The notes below the pieces were generated by a model. That model was given only the letters and a program-made list of their open reading frames with translations, was not told the origin of the DNA and did not search any database. Position numbers and translations under genes: made by a program. From positions 20,781,711 through 20,845,710 of the forward strand of contig JAJKFL010000012.1 in NCBI GenBank assembly GCA_021186555.1: a stretch of DNA of 64,000 nt. The letters are read 5' to 3'. The number at the start of each line of letters is the position of its first letter. The first letter of the stretch is position 1. Positions 1 through 9,869 of the stretch are shown here, piece after piece. The stretch comes from Reticulitermes speratus. Taxonomy: Eukaryota; Arthropoda; Insecta; Blattodea; Rhinotermitidae.

Positions 1-1004
1 AATGATCTTGAATAATTCAGTCTTTAGTTAAACTTGTGTCTTATCAAAACTGTTTTAATGTATAAGATTAAAAATTAATAAAGCGAATTGCATCTTACAA
101 CCTTTAGTGCTGAATCACGCTTCACCTAGATTCAAAATAGCCTATTTGTAGGAAAGCAGCCTGCATTCTTATATAAAATAACGTAACGTCATGACAGGTT
201 TTCTCTATGTTCTCAGGTAAGATGTGGATATCAACAAATCAAGAACATATAATTCCCCTTCTTTCAGCGTTTTTACACATGTAATTTCACAGCTTTGAAA
301 TTTAGCACTCCACAACAGTCATTCCTTCAGGCTGTTCCCATTGTGACTTCTTTCAACCGAAAGGCTCGCTCAGACAGTAACGCTTCTTGTGTTTAGGAGG
401 TCAGTCCAAATCTCAGCCAGGACACCTGTTCTCCTGTCTGAAATTTTTGTGATTTTCCTCAGCCGCTCTTGTGAATGGAGAGTTTCTTCAAATAGGCTTT
501 GTCATGATTGTGTCCTCTCCACATCCTTTGGAATTCACCAGGAGAGAGTATCTTTCGAGGCTAAATAACGGCCGCATTTGATACGGCGTTGTTAAGCAGT
601 CTGCAGTCCAATTAATTTCGCATAGGATGTCGTGCCATTGTGATATCAGTGCAACGCAACAATCATTCTCCCCAGTCCAACTGGCCAGAGACATCATTGC
701 TGTTATTAAGTAATGTGAACAAACATTAAAATGCCGACCTTCTGATAAAAATCGAAGGCCAAGAGCAGGAAGTTGACATCATGTGTCTGACGTAACTGAT
801 GTTTTTTTCTGTTGCCCGTTGCCAGTTGTTTTCACGCAACCAAAGTCATAAATGGCCAACCCGGTCGATGGCGGTCAATTGAGCCAACTTACGTGTTACG
901 ACAGAGACGATTCTGAGAAAGCCGCATTGAATATTGCAAGGACACGTAAACAGAGGCACTTGAGTGCTACTGGTTCCGCACGCCAACATCGCAATTCGTG
1001 ATTT
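1..1004. other. No gene seen; unclassified non-coding DNA
   Basis: Only short open frames occur here, none with recognisable motifs or biased codon use. I see no convincing repeat ends before about 1,005. Confidence 0.5.
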
Positions 1005-1075
1005 CAGGCTTCCGCCGTGATGTTGATGAGATCTACGCTCTGCCTGGACACCATGGAGGCTAATGGACAGGGTGC
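1005..1075 (+). mobile_element. Left-end fragment of the 'ggcttccgcc' foldback family
   Basis: The segment around 1,009-1,045 (GATTTCAGGCTTCCGCC, then GATGTTGATGAGATCT) closely matches the left end of the foldback element at 36,113-36,335. No right arm follows, so this is a solo or truncated end. Confidence 0.5.
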
Positions 1076-1782
1076 AGACAGTGCAGTCTGGCTATACCTT
1101 AGTAATGGAGCAACGTGACAGACCAGTTTCAAGCTCCGGCCGCATTACCTAAACAATAGAACCTGAACAGGCCGCAGAGCATTTGTCAGCTGCATGATGA
1201 AGTCAAAAATCTTTGTTTCCATTGGGAAAAGAGCTCAATCCTCTACTTCGTGTCCAGTCGGTGTAAAGACTGTCGTACTGCGCAGAGCAGGGCAATAGTT
1301 TGCAGCTGGCCTGCCAGCTAACAGAGACGTTCTTAGGTTCGAACCCCAGTCGTGTAATGCAGAACAGTGTTTCTTTTCAGGTACCATGTACTTCTTAAAA
1401 AATTTCCCAAATTCTGCGGACCCCCTCCAAAATATTATTTCACGTGAGGAACACGTTAGGCACTCGGCGATGTAACGTTTGGAAATTCACAAATAAGAAA
1501 TGTACATAAACTGTATAACTAACTCCATGGAGCATAGCCCCTTAGGCGCCGATATTTCCGCAGCTAGCCAAGAAATTGCACGCATTTTATGGAACCCGAA
1601 AGCTCATTACACTGTTCACAATAGCCAGGCACTTATCCCTGTTCATTGTCAGAAGAATTCGATCTACGCCGTCCCACCATATTTCTTTAAAATTCATTTC
1701 AAATTATCCCCATCTACGCCTAGGTCTTCAAACTAGTCTCGTCTCTCTAAATTTTCGAATCGGTTTTCCTTTCCAACAGCCT
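1076..1782. other. Unclassified stretch with a possible tRNA-like B box
   Basis: No gene is seen. Near 1,335 the string GGTTCGAACCCC resembles a Pol III B box and may be a decayed SINE head, but no A box or body was recognised around it. Confidence 0.3.
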
Positions 1783-1945
1783 CCTGTACAATGGGTACCG
1801 GGTCATTCCCGGGGATAAAGCGGCCGGGGCGTGGAGTTGACCACCCACCCCCTTCTAGCGCCGAGGTTAAAGAAAGAGTAGAGCTATACCTCTACTCCCC
1901 CTCTGGGCCTTCATGGCCTGTTCTAGGGTGAACTTTACCTATTTT
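1783..1945 (+). mobile_element. SINE family B, 3' portion
   Basis: This matches the body of the full-length copy at 50,632-50,925: the CCGGG..GGGGATAAAGCGGCCGGGGCGTG block, the GTTGACCACCCACC block, and the pyrimidine-rich tail ending near CTTCATGGCCTG. The tRNA-like head is missing, so the copy is 5' truncated. Confidence 0.75.
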
Positions 1946-1998
1946 TTTTCCTTTCCCATGCATGCTGCATGAGCAAGTTAGGCGCACATGTACAAATG

Positions 1999-2664
1999 TT
2001 ATAAAGGAAACTGACACTGTCAACAGAAATTTTTATTTGAAGTGTGTTCAATAAATTATTATTCGGGCAACATGTTTCGACAAATTCTTTTCATACGCAG
2101 GCCCTCTATCATCATCAAAATTAAAAGTATAAATTGCACTCAGTGTGATAAATAACTGAGATCTCAGTGTTACATGTGGTGTAGTGCATGTTGCTTATCA
2201 GTTTTACTGTAGTCATTAATTATTAAAGTTACTGAAAACGTGACAGAATGTTTAGATATCAAAATACTTGCTAGCGTTAAAGCTTCTTTTTATATTATAT
2301 CTTTCTGAAGATTTTTTCGGTTTGGTGACGTGTGGTACACAGGCTATTCGGTTGTTTAATTTATTTGTAGCTGTAACAAAATATTTTAATTACCAAACAG
2401 CCTGTACACCACACGTCATCAAGCATTCTGTGATGTCTGTAAAATTTGAATAGTTATTGACTACAGTAAAAATGACAAACAACGTGTAATATACCATATG
2501 TAATATTGTTATTTAACATATTGAGTTCAATTGTATATTTTTACATTTTATGGTGATAGAGGGCCTGAAGATGACCAAGATCAGTCTAAACACATTGTGT
2601 GAGTCATAATTTATTGAACATACATGAAACAAAACGTTGTGTTGACGGTATTAATTCCTTTATA
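1999..2664. mobile_element. Foldback (inverted-repeat) element F1, about 0.66 kb
   Basis: The left half (from about 2,000) and the right half (to about 2,664) are diverged reverse complements. Matching blocks are CTGTCAACAG with CCGTCAAC on the opposite strand, GTTCAATAAATTAT in both arms, the AGGCCCTCTATCA block, TTTTACTGTAGTCA and GACGTGTGGT. The centre lies near 2,370. Each arm carries a degenerate copy of the hairpin motif described at 3,755-3,787 (2,070-2,103 minus and 2,574-2,598 plus). There is no coding capacity, so it must be non-autonomous. The superfamily is not determined. Confidence 0.8.
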
Positions 2665-2724
2665 GTTCTACATAACACAACGGGATGCTTAACATCAAAT
2701 TTGTACAAATGTCATTGAAATTTG

Positions 2725-2870
2725 TGTTGGAGCAATAGTGTGTGATTGTGAGTGACATTTATGAATGTGGCTCAGCAAGGGCCAGTGGCAGGCTCTTGTC
2801 AACAAGGCAGTGAATATGCAGATTCCTTACAAGGCAGGGAATTAGGGTAGCTGAGTAACTGTTAGGTTCT
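2725..2870 (+). pseudogene. LINE ORF2 C-terminal end and 3' UTR, fragment
   Basis: Conceptual translation gives a phrase like WLSKGQWQALVNKAVN, matching the 'LAQDRDRWRALVNAVMN' type ending common to a large group of insect non-LTR retrotransposon ORF2 proteins. The following bases (GGCAGGGAATTAGG, then GGTTCTCAAGCAG) resemble the 3' UTR of the related piece at 48,085-48,590. It is broken by stops and frame changes. Confidence 0.55.
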
Positions 2871-3124
2871 CAAGCAGTATTCTATTGAAGTGTAACACTT
2901 TGCTCTGGGCTTCTGTTCTCTGCATCTCTGCAACGGATGCAGATGTGCAACCGCCTTCGCGCCTCAGGCTCTTTATGCAGCGGATCGGAAGATGGTTATG
3001 CTGAACGTGGCTTCTTGACGACGGGGATAAATATCTGGAGTTTTACTAAATAAAGTAAACTTCAAACGCATTGTATGCTTTGTTTTACACTACTACTCGT
3101 ATATAGCACGACTAACGTTACGAA

Positions 3125-3245
3125 AAGGATACACATTGAAGCTATTTGAGAAAAAGATGTTGGAGAGAATACTTGGACCTGAGACTAAGAGACAGGACAC
3201 GAGAAAGTTGCATAATGAGGAGCATCATGATTTGTAATATTCACT
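3125..3245 (+). pseudogene. LINE ORF2 fragment, cut by a SINE
   Basis: The open phrase includes LFEKKMLERILGPETKR and later RKLHNEEHHDL. This is the characteristic region after the RT domain in the insect LINE family seen at 7,145-7,565 and 48,085-48,590. It stops where the family D SINE begins at about 3,246, so the SINE either inserted into it or marks its truncation. Confidence 0.6.
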
Positions 3246-3516
3246 GAATTTTTTTTTCTTATGGCTCGACAGCCCCTAGTGGGCCTTGGCCTCCTCCATA
3301 AGGTTCCTTGATCACACTCAGACACACCACACTCGGTAGGGCTTCTTAGGACGTGTGACCGGCCCGACGCAGATACCTCTACCTGACAACAAACAACACT
3401 CACAAGAGACAGACATCCATGCCCCCGGCGGGTTTCGAATCCCAGAAAACGAGTGGCCGCAGACCCACGCTTTATACCGCGCGGCCACTGGAATCGGCAG
3501 TGAACATTATTACGGT
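3246..3516 (-). mobile_element. SINE family D (tRNA-derived)
   Basis: The reverse complement begins with a tRNA-like head (GCCGATTCCAGTGGCCGCGC, then a B box close to GGTTCGAATCCC) and continues through a body shared with 50,137-50,400, 44,085-44,272 and 56,772-57,030. The 3' end on the minus strand is the poly-A at about 3,249-3,256 (poly-T on plus). Confidence 0.8.
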
Positions 3517-3606
3517 GAATCAGTGGTGGAGGTGAGGTCAGGGTGGCATGTAAGCTAACACACATGACATTTGTAAAGGTTTTCATCCCGTTGTGTTGTT
3601 TATAAC

Positions 3607-3844
3607 AGAAATCAAGTCAAAATCCGTCCAAACACAACTAAATTTCATTTATTAAACAGAACTACATGTTTCGACCTATTTCAGGTCATCATCAGGTTCG
3701 CAATTTGTGTTTAAAACATTCCTTTCTCAACATGCTTTAAACACAAATTGTGAACTTGAGGATGACCTGAAATAGGTCGAAACATGTAGTTCTGTTTAAT
3801 AAATTAAATTTAGTTGTGTTTGGACGGATTTTGACTTGATTTCT
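3607..3844. mobile_element. Foldback element F2, 238 bp, arms about 110 bp
   Basis: The arms 3,607-3,715 and 3,735-3,844 are almost perfect reverse complements with only about 20 nt between them, starting AGAAATCAAGTCAAAATCCG and ending in its complement. Both arms carry the hairpin motif (3,664-3,697 minus, 3,755-3,787 plus). The two arms differ at a few sites, e.g. CTGATGATG in one and CTTGAGGATG in the other, so it is not an assembly artefact of a single arm. Non-coding. Confidence 0.9.
3755..3787 (+). other. Representative hairpin motif (hammerhead-like core)
   Basis: The reading is CTTGAG-GAT, stem GACC, loop, stem GGTC, then GAAACATGT. The general pattern CTGA(A/T)GAT + variable stem-loop + CGAAAC recurs at 2,070-2,103(-), 2,574-2,598(+), 3,664-3,697(-), 6,903-6,940(-), 8,941-8,972(+), 11,801-11,837(-), 11,855-11,890(+), 36,189-36,222(-), 36,248-36,282(+), 37,051-37,087(-), 37,349-37,387(+), 40,497-40,530(-), 40,524-40,556(+), 40,880-40,910(-), 52,429-52,462(-) and 56,029-56,062(-). 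Some of these are degenerate. The stem bases differ between copies yet mostly still pair. The function is unknown. Confidence 0.7.
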
Positions 3845-4019
3845 GATATATGGCATTTGTTTATATGCGGCATAACTCTGCTAACACAGCAGCGATATAA
3901 ACAGTTCCGAATTCTGAATTAACAGAAGAAATACTGACAGAAGTAACTGATTGTTTCAATTATTGTTTTTAATTGTTAGTCCGAGGTCTGTATGACCCTT
4001 TGGCTACAATTGGTTAAAC

Positions 4020-4228
4020 TTACTTCGGCCTAGAGAACATTCACGCCCCGGCTACCTTACCCTCAGGAAAGAGCCCCTGGTACCAATTGAGTAGGAGGAC
4101 TAGATGGTTCCCCGAGCCGGTGTGGACGATTCGGAGAAGAGATGAAATCTCTTGCCTGTACCTGTATGCGACCACCGCATTTTCCAGCCCTTAGCCTAGT
4201 CACTATACTGACTACGCTATCGCGGCTG
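4020..4228 (-). mobile_element. SINE family B, diverged
   Basis: On the minus strand the order is head (AGTCAGTATAGTGACTAGGC), internal GAGATTTCATCTCTT region, then the CAGGGGCTCTTTCCTGAGGGTAAGGTAGCCGG block and GGGGCGTGAATG. This is the same order as the full copy at 50,632-50,925, at lower identity. Confidence 0.65.
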
Positions 4229-4698
4229 TCAACAACTTAAATAAACGACTAAATATATATAAACATTTGTATGATTGTTACTGTTCTATCACACTATTTC
4301 TTCGCCCACAGTCTGCATATGCTGGTGGGATTTAGCTCCATGCATTTCCTATATCGTATGTCTGTTGTGGATCCGCGGAGAGGTACCGCATACCAACAGG
4401 ATTTAGCTCTCTCAAGTGGGTTTAACTGTCTACTGTTCAGTGGTTTCCCTGCTTTTGAATAAATGTACCTCGAACCCAGTTTCCTTTCCCTGTGTAGAGT
4501 ATGACTTCAATCGGAAGACGTCGTTATTCTATCTAGGGATTAGTTTGAGCTGTGGAGACAGCAGCTACTGTGCTGCTTGATACCAAAGATTTAAGACAGT
4601 AGGTAATGTGACCGGCTTGGAGGTATTATTACTACATCAATCTCACAAAGAGCTGTTGAAGAGACCAAGGTCTTAAGGAAAATTTGCGTGAAGGTAAT

Positions 4699-5004
4699 CG
4701 TGTTTACTTGGTCGTGCCGTGGCTCAGGCGGTTAGTCGCCCGCCTCTCACCTCGGAGGCCCAGGTTCGATCCTGGGTCGGTCCATGTGGGAATTGTGGTG
4801 GACAAAGTGGCACTGGGACAGGTTTCTCTCCGAGTACTTCGGTTTTTCCCTGTCAATTTCATTCCACCTGTGCTCCATTAAAATGGAAAAGCAGAAAGAA
4901 ACCTCATCATCTTCATCACAGGGTGGCACAAAAAGCCTTAAGGCTGCGTTGTGTTCGTAGCATCTGCTGCGGGGCCCTTCATTGACTAAAACCGTGTTTA
5001 CTTG
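4699..5004 (+). repeat. 12-bp target-site duplication around SINE A
   Basis: The string CGTGTTTACTTG occurs at 4,699-4,710 and again at 4,993-5,004, exactly flanking the SINE A copy. Perfect target-site duplications of this length are typical of LINE-mediated insertion and indicate a fairly recent event. Confidence 0.9.
4711..4992 (+). mobile_element. SINE family A, full length (tRNA-derived)
   Basis: The head is tRNA-like, with A-box-like TGGCTCAGGCGGTTAGTCG and B-box-like GGTTCGATCCTG. A conserved body follows (GGAATTGTGGTGGACAAAGT, GGCACTGGGACAGGTT, ATTTCATTCCACCTGTGCTCC), then a 3' part with CATCATCTTCATCACAGGGT and GGCTGCGTTGTGTTCGTAGC. Flanked by a perfect 12-bp duplication. It is transcribed by Pol III if active and encodes no protein. 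Related copies lie at 14,098-14,270, 27,100-27,393, 49,610-49,800 and 57,735-57,840. Confidence 0.92.
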
Positions 5005-5042
5005 CAGCGCTCATTAGAAACTGACTTACTTGCTCCTACAGT

Positions 5043-5306
5043 CATAGGCGTAACCTGGCTAATAAAATTGGGAGGGGGGCAAAATCGACCATGCGTATTA
5101 GAAACTTTAATTTACGAAGGAGTCAAGTTAGAAAGAGGGAGAAGAGTGGTTTGAAACTGTTATAATATACGTATACCCCTTCCCCCCAATTTTTTTATTT
5201 GCCCCTTTTCAACTCAGTAGCCAAAAGAAAATTATTCTTAGGCAAAGAAAATATTGCGGGGGGCATTTGCCCCTTTTGCTCCTCCCCCCCCAAAGTTACG
5301 CCTATG
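5043..5306. mobile_element. hAT-like MITE with 8-bp TSD
   Basis: The left end CATAGGCGTAAC and the right end GTTACGCCTATG are perfect 12-bp terminal inverted repeats. They continue inward as G-rich (GGGAGGGGGGC) and complementary C-rich blocks. The flanks carry an 8-bp duplication, CCTACAGT (5,035-5,042) and CCTACACT (5,307-5,314), matching at 7 of 8. An 8-bp TSD and a CA..GGCGTA-type end point to the hAT superfamily. It has no transposase frame, so it is non-autonomous. Confidence 0.88.
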
Positions 5307-5667
5307 CCTACACTAAATACAAAAGTATGCAGGCCTAATAATAACAAATATAAAGTAAAAATGAACGACAATAACACTTTTACAGTATTAAGTTGACGAG
5401 TTTGTAGACTGCTTTCTGAGGATGGTCTGCGCTTCGTGGCCTTTGTCGTTACAGGGTGTAATTTTATTTGAGAACTGTCTCTTCAGAGTCAGCCAGCGGC
5501 TTACGAAGTGTTGCCATGTGCTAAAGTAAGGAGTCCGGAAATGTTTTTGTGTTCTGTAAGTGTATCAACATACCATATTTCTACTGTACGGCTTCCACTT
5601 ACTGCTACTTGTAACTACTCTTCTAATAGTAACAATAATAATGATGATGAAATAATAAAATAACAAT
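5307..5667. other. No gene seen
   Basis: Unclassified DNA between the MITE and the LINE fragment. Only short A/T-rich simple stretches around 5,630-5,670 are visible. Confidence 0.4.
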
Positions 5668-5905
5668 AATAAACAGGACGAAAAAGTTTTAAAATAAAGA
5701 GGCTTTGCAATAGAAATACAGGACAAATGGAATATAAAAACAGAAGTGATATCGGTACCAGTAGTACTAGGGGCAACTGGAACCATCTCAAAATCATTCA
5801 GAACACACCTGAGCGCCATACATGGAAAGCACGGCATCAAGGGACTGCAGAAAACAGCCATACTGGCACTGCACACGTACTGCGGGAAGTACTGATGTAA
5901 AGGTA
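5668..5905 (+). pseudogene. LINE ORF2 C-terminal domain, fragment
   Basis: One frame reads AIEIQDKWNIKTEVI and goes on with VVLGATGTISKSF and KGLQKTAILALHT. This is the C-terminal 'EIQ-W-VKT-VIPVV.GA.G' signature that follows the RT in one group of animal non-LTR retrotransposons. A TAA upstream and a TGA at the end show decay. This LINE type differs from the one at 7,145-7,565. Confidence 0.65.
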
Positions 5906-6045
5906 CAAAACATTCAGCATGGGATGTAACATACATGTACCATGAATTGCAATGACAGAATAGCTGTAACATTATATACCCTAGTATACCCTAGAGACAC
6001 GGTTTGTTTCAGGTATATAATTGTAAATACCCTGCACAAAGATAA

Positions 6046-6070
6046 AAAAAAATAATAATAATAATAATAA
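6046..6070. repeat. AAT trinucleotide microsatellite
   Basis: A short run of A followed by about seven AAT units. Simple repeat with no further structure. Confidence 0.8.
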
Positions 6071-6584
6071 CTTAATGACGTGAAAAGGACTTTGAAGGCA
6101 GCGGTAGAGCTGCAGTTTGAAGCACCATGCCGGCACTTGCCTGAAAGAAGAGGAGTGTTACGAAAACCGGCCTTCTGGTCGCAAGACGAACCCCGAAGCC
6201 GTGACGTTCGATATTTGCCATGCAGTGCTGATTTAACTGCCCTGTGTCACTGAGACAGACTCTGTTCAATACGTTGATGCAGATCGGATCGCAAACCAAC
6301 GGGGCGCATGTTGCATCTGTCTGCACGTGTTCAGAGAGGAAGTACCGCAGACATTATGCGCCTCCGGGAGCTGCAGTAATGGACCCGTCTAAAGATCGAT
6401 ACGAGGTCGACGACCTTTCCCAGCAGCTGTTGTTTAATGCCGTTCCTGTTTCGAAATCAGCAACATCTGAAACCCGTTCCCCTGTGGAGTACGCATATTT
6501 TCCAGGTACAGATGCATTTTTCCAAAGGAAAGAAGAAATATGCTGTGGTATTAGAAACTATTTTTCCTGACCTTGTGAAATACG

Positions 6585-6830
6585 GATGGAGGAGATCAGT
6601 TGGACCGATCGTGTGAAAAATGAAGAAGTATAACAAAGAGTCAAGGAGGGAAGAAATAACTTACATAAAATAAAAGGAAGGAAGGCCTACTGGATTGGTC
6701 ACATCTTGCGTAGGAACTTTCTTCCAAAACACGTTATTGAAGGAAAGATAGAAGGAAAGGGAAGACGAAGAGGAAGACTTAAGTAGCTATTGGATTACCT
6801 GAAGGAAACAAAATGATGAAGTATATTCAA
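6585..6830 (+). pseudogene. LINE ORF2 C-terminal fragment
   Basis: Translation gives WTDRVKNEEV, then a stop, then KGRKAYWIGHILRRN and HVIEGKIEGKGRRRGR. The order WTD.V.NEEV, K.NWIGHILRRN, EGK..GRRGR is the hallmark of the post-RT region of insect LINE polyproteins. At least two in-frame stops are visible. It ends where the family-related foldback end begins. Confidence 0.7.
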
Positions 6831-6945
6831 TTTATTAAGTCAACTAAATGCACACAATTGTTCACATATGAATATTATATATATGTGTATGTATATCGCT
6901 CCGACATGTTTCGGCGTTCAGAACACAATTTTCAAGGAGCACGTG
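6830..6945 (-). mobile_element. Single end of a foldback element carrying the hairpin motif
   Basis: It contains TCAACTAAATGCACACAATT, close to the CACCAACTAATGCACATAAA of the terminal repeat at about 8,381, followed about 60 nt later by the motif at 6,903-6,940 (minus strand stem GTGTTC/GAACGC then CGAAACATGT). No matching right arm was found. Confidence 0.55.
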
Positions 6946-7144
6946 ATGCCAAGTTTAAAATCAGCTGTCAGTAAACAGGCCACTTTTTATGGTTCCACAT
7001 TCGTTAGGTTGCGTTGGTAATATCATTATCATATGAAACATAAAACTTACATTAATTTAATGCATATAGCTAAAACACTAACACATGATAAAGGAACATT
7101 TTAAGCGTGAGTGTCAATTTTGTCTCTCACATTACTGGGAATAT

Positions 7145-7565
7145 GATAGATGGAGGGTTTTGTTTTGCTCAGGAGATTATATGGACCTAAGGGGAATTAA
7201 TAGGAGGATGGAGAAAACTGCATACTGATGGACTTCATGAATTGGTACTTTTCGACAAATGTTGGGATGCTTCAGTTTTGCATATTTCCGTTATTTAGGG
7301 TGATTCAGTCACGGAGGAAGAGATGGGCGTGCCGTGTGTCACGCATGGGAGAGAAGTGAATGTAGGGTTGTTGGTAGGAAGCTTTGAAGGAAAGGAGCCA
7401 TATGAAGCCGAGGGTAGAAGGGAGAATAATATTAAAATGGATTTTATGTGTGATGGGAATATGTGGACTGGCTTATTCTGGCTCAGAATAGGGATAAGTG
7501 GCGGGCTGTTCTAAACAAGGCAATGAATTTTCGGGTGACATAAAATTCCAGTAAATTGTTTGGCT
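7145..7565 (+). pseudogene. LINE ORF2 C-terminal region, decayed
   Basis: Frames in succession show GGWRKLHTDGLHEL-like text, then REENNIKMDFM, then W..LFWLRIG. They align in order with the consensus 'GEWRKLHNEEL', 'WEDNIKMDL' and 'W..LAQ.RD.W' of a widespread insect LINE. Frameshifts and stops break it, and the readable part around 7,323-7,514 is a relic rather than a small gene. Confidence 0.6.
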
Positions 7566-8064
7566 GTCTGTGGTATTAATAGATTATGAAGGCTCTTTTC
7601 AATGAAGTTGATTAGTCAAAGCAAAAGCGTCAGACGACTTCCCACAGTCTTGTAAACAGAAATGTGCCTGGACATTGTTACCTCATCTTTAGGCTGTTTA
7701 TATGTTATTAAATAGAACGTCATGTGACCGAACACGCTGGCGTAGAGGTGAACTTGTATTCCCGGTGTGCCCTTTTCGAACCTCGGCCAGGATGCTAACT
7801 ATCGTGACTGAGTCGTGCATTCCTCAGTCCCTTCAGACATTGCTTTATGATACCTTACATGAGACCACTAACGGTTCCTTCCACAACCTGTCCAACTGTT
7901 TATTATCATCCAGTCATTCGAGGCTGTTTATAATTTTAATTATTAAAACCTCCTCTAATATACGACTGCAGAAGAATATAAAGGAAAGTAAAATGAAGTT
8001 AATTTTGTCCCTGTGCACACCGCGAGTGCATGTTGGAATTGGAGGTATATATACGCTAACAGGA
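7566..8064. other. Unclassified; possible decayed SINE head
   Basis: Around 7,720-7,800 the text CACGCTGGCGTAGAGGTGAA and TTTTCGAACCTCGGCCAGG has a weak tRNA-like layout. No other element is recognised. Confidence 0.3.
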
Positions 8065-8160
8065 GGCTGGGTGGCCCAGAACCGATCTGGTTGCTTTAGA
8101 AAAAGAGATTAATCTCTTGCCGCTACCGGGAATCGAATCACGCGTAAGCTATCCAGGCTT
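8065..8160 (-). mobile_element. SINE family B head region, fragment
   Basis: The minus strand reads AGCCTGGATAGC, then GTGATTCGATTCCCGGTAGC (B-box-like), then a GAGATTAATCTCTTT segment. This is the head and first body block of family B; the rest is missing. Confidence 0.55.
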
Positions 8161-8352
8161 ACACTAAATAGTATATGCAACTTAAATTTTAACGCAATGA
8201 AAACAATTGAATAGAAGTTGTGAAGACTATACTGACTGTAGAAAACACACAACGAAATATATTAATACAGAGTTATTGAAAAGTGTAGACTTTGAACATG
8301 AAAAGGAGATGGCAGAATAACATTAAAATGTACTTAACGTTGTATCTACCGT

Positions 8353-9054
8353 GCATTTTCAAATGAGATGTGTTCAAAAATCACCAACTAATGCACATAA
8401 ACTTTTCAATAGTTTATTCTTAAAATACAATTACATATAATATAATATATATAAAATATATATATAATATAATAATATAATATATATAATATATAATATA
8501 TATAATATAATTACAGCAATTCTACCAAAATAATTCATTGATTAGAGAACAACAGCAAGGCGAAGAGAACCTCTTATTCAAAATTATAAACCCACCCTCA
8601 TTACCTGCGCATGCGCAAAAACCAAACCCGACCAACACGACATAGAAACACGGAAAACCAGTACCAGTTATCACTCTGCAACAGCACAACACCGGCGTCA
8701 TGCAGCTTACGTAGTACACACAGATGACCACCTTACTACAAGGCCAAACTGCCAATAATTTTCAGGAAAACTACAAACTATGTAATCATTTTAACAGCTT
8801 TTAATTCATTTTATAGTAATTTTACATAATTTTACATACTGTACGAAGTGAGCAATACTAGCCCACTCATATTCTACATATATGAATGTAACCATATATG
8901 TAATAACTATAAGTCTATGCATTTTAATCTCCACGACCCCCTGAAGATGGTGGTTTAAACCACCGAAATACGTATAGGGGTATTTTAAGAATAAACTATT
9001 AGAAAAAGTTTATGTGCATTAGTTGGTGATTTTTGACACATCTCATTAAAATGT
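8353..9054. mobile_element. Foldback/MITE F3 with about 70-bp terminal inverted repeats
   Basis: The left end ATGAGATGTGTTCAAAAATC, CACCAACTAATGCACATAAA and TAGTTTATTCTTAAAATAC is repeated as its reverse complement at 8,980-9,054. The interior holds a near-pure AT tract (about 8,437-8,513). A well-formed hairpin motif sits at 8,941-8,972, with stem GGTGG/CCACC, directly inside the right terminal repeat. There is no transposase. The minus-strand frame at 8,522-8,755 (77 codons) has no recognisable feature. Confidence 0.85.
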
Positions 9055-9059
9055 ATGTT

Positions 9060-9165
9060 AGGGATAGGCGAGAATGAGAGGTGCGTAGAAGTGGCTAAGG
9101 GTCGTGACCATTGGCAGGTTTTGGTTAAGGATATTAAAACTTTGGTTTCTGCTGGCACAGTTTAA
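9060..9165 (+). pseudogene. Probable LINE ORF C-terminal tail
   Basis: The frame reads GENERCVEVAKGRDHWQVLV, then KDIKTLVSAGTV and a TAA stop. The 'A.DR..WR.LV' pattern ends many LINE ORF2 proteins. It is short, so the call is tentative. Confidence 0.35.
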
Positions 9166-9224
9166 TATAGTTATTTACTTTTAAAGTGGAGCTGAGACTG
9201 GTTAGTGCTCAGCGAGGTAGGAAC

Positions 9225-9455
9225 GATACTTTTCCTCTTCTCCGAAGCCTCCAGACCGGCTCTGGGGCCCATCCAGCTTGTCCTTCAGTGAGTAAAGAGC
9301 CTCTTTCACCCCGGGAGAAGGGGGGGGGGGGGGTAAAGCACAAACTGACCACTCACTTCCATCTAGTGCTTTGTTTAAGAATGAGTGAATCTATAACTCC
9401 ACTGCTCTTTCTGCCGTCATGGCATGCACGGGGACAACTTTACCTTTCATTCATT
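9225..9455 (+). mobile_element. SINE family B, head lost
   Basis: It has the body blocks TTCTCCGAAGCCTCCAGACC, GGGGCCCATCCAGC, a G-run of 14 at 9,320-9,333 replacing the usual CCGGGGGTAAAG region, ACTGACCACTCACTTCCATC and the CATGGCATGCAC tail. Confidence 0.7.
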
Positions 9456-9869
9456 TTCAACTACCTTAATATCCTTTGGAATTCCGTCGTAAAATTGTTA
9501 CTGTTATAAACATCAGTATTTAATTTGTAACATAATATCTATTAAGGAAAAATTTCTATGTACTTGCCATGTTACTTGCCTACAGACTTTGTCGAAATTA
9601 CCTTAGTGACTGGATAAGCTCACCTGCGACACTAAACTTTACACAGTAACAATATACGCTGACAGTTGCTGCTATCTAACAGCTACGGTATGAACTTTTG
9701 AGGCAAAGGTGGACACTGCAATACCAGTGCCGCTTATTTCTACCATCTTATGTTCCTACTCGTAATTAGGCCTACTTGTTTTCTTCGTAATGACAGAATA
9801 GCAGCCAAGATCCAAACAGTTGAATCATTTTACTGACTACATCATGGGCTCAACAATCTTTCCTGCAGG

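Noticed and set aside
3664-3787. Active hammerhead ribozyme
   Set aside because: The CUGANGA and GAAA elements are present, but there is an extra base before stem II and no convincing stem III and cleavage triplet. Kept as a hairpin motif only.
4711-4790. Functional tRNA gene
   Set aside because: The A- and B-box-like text belongs to a SINE head, is repeated in other copies with the same body, and the cloverleaf is not clean.
7323-7514. 63-codon open frame as a small gene
   Set aside because: It lies inside a decayed LINE ORF2 C-terminus and matches that family in order.
8522-8755. 77-codon minus-strand Cys-rich frame
   Set aside because: It is inside foldback element F3 and has no recognisable feature.
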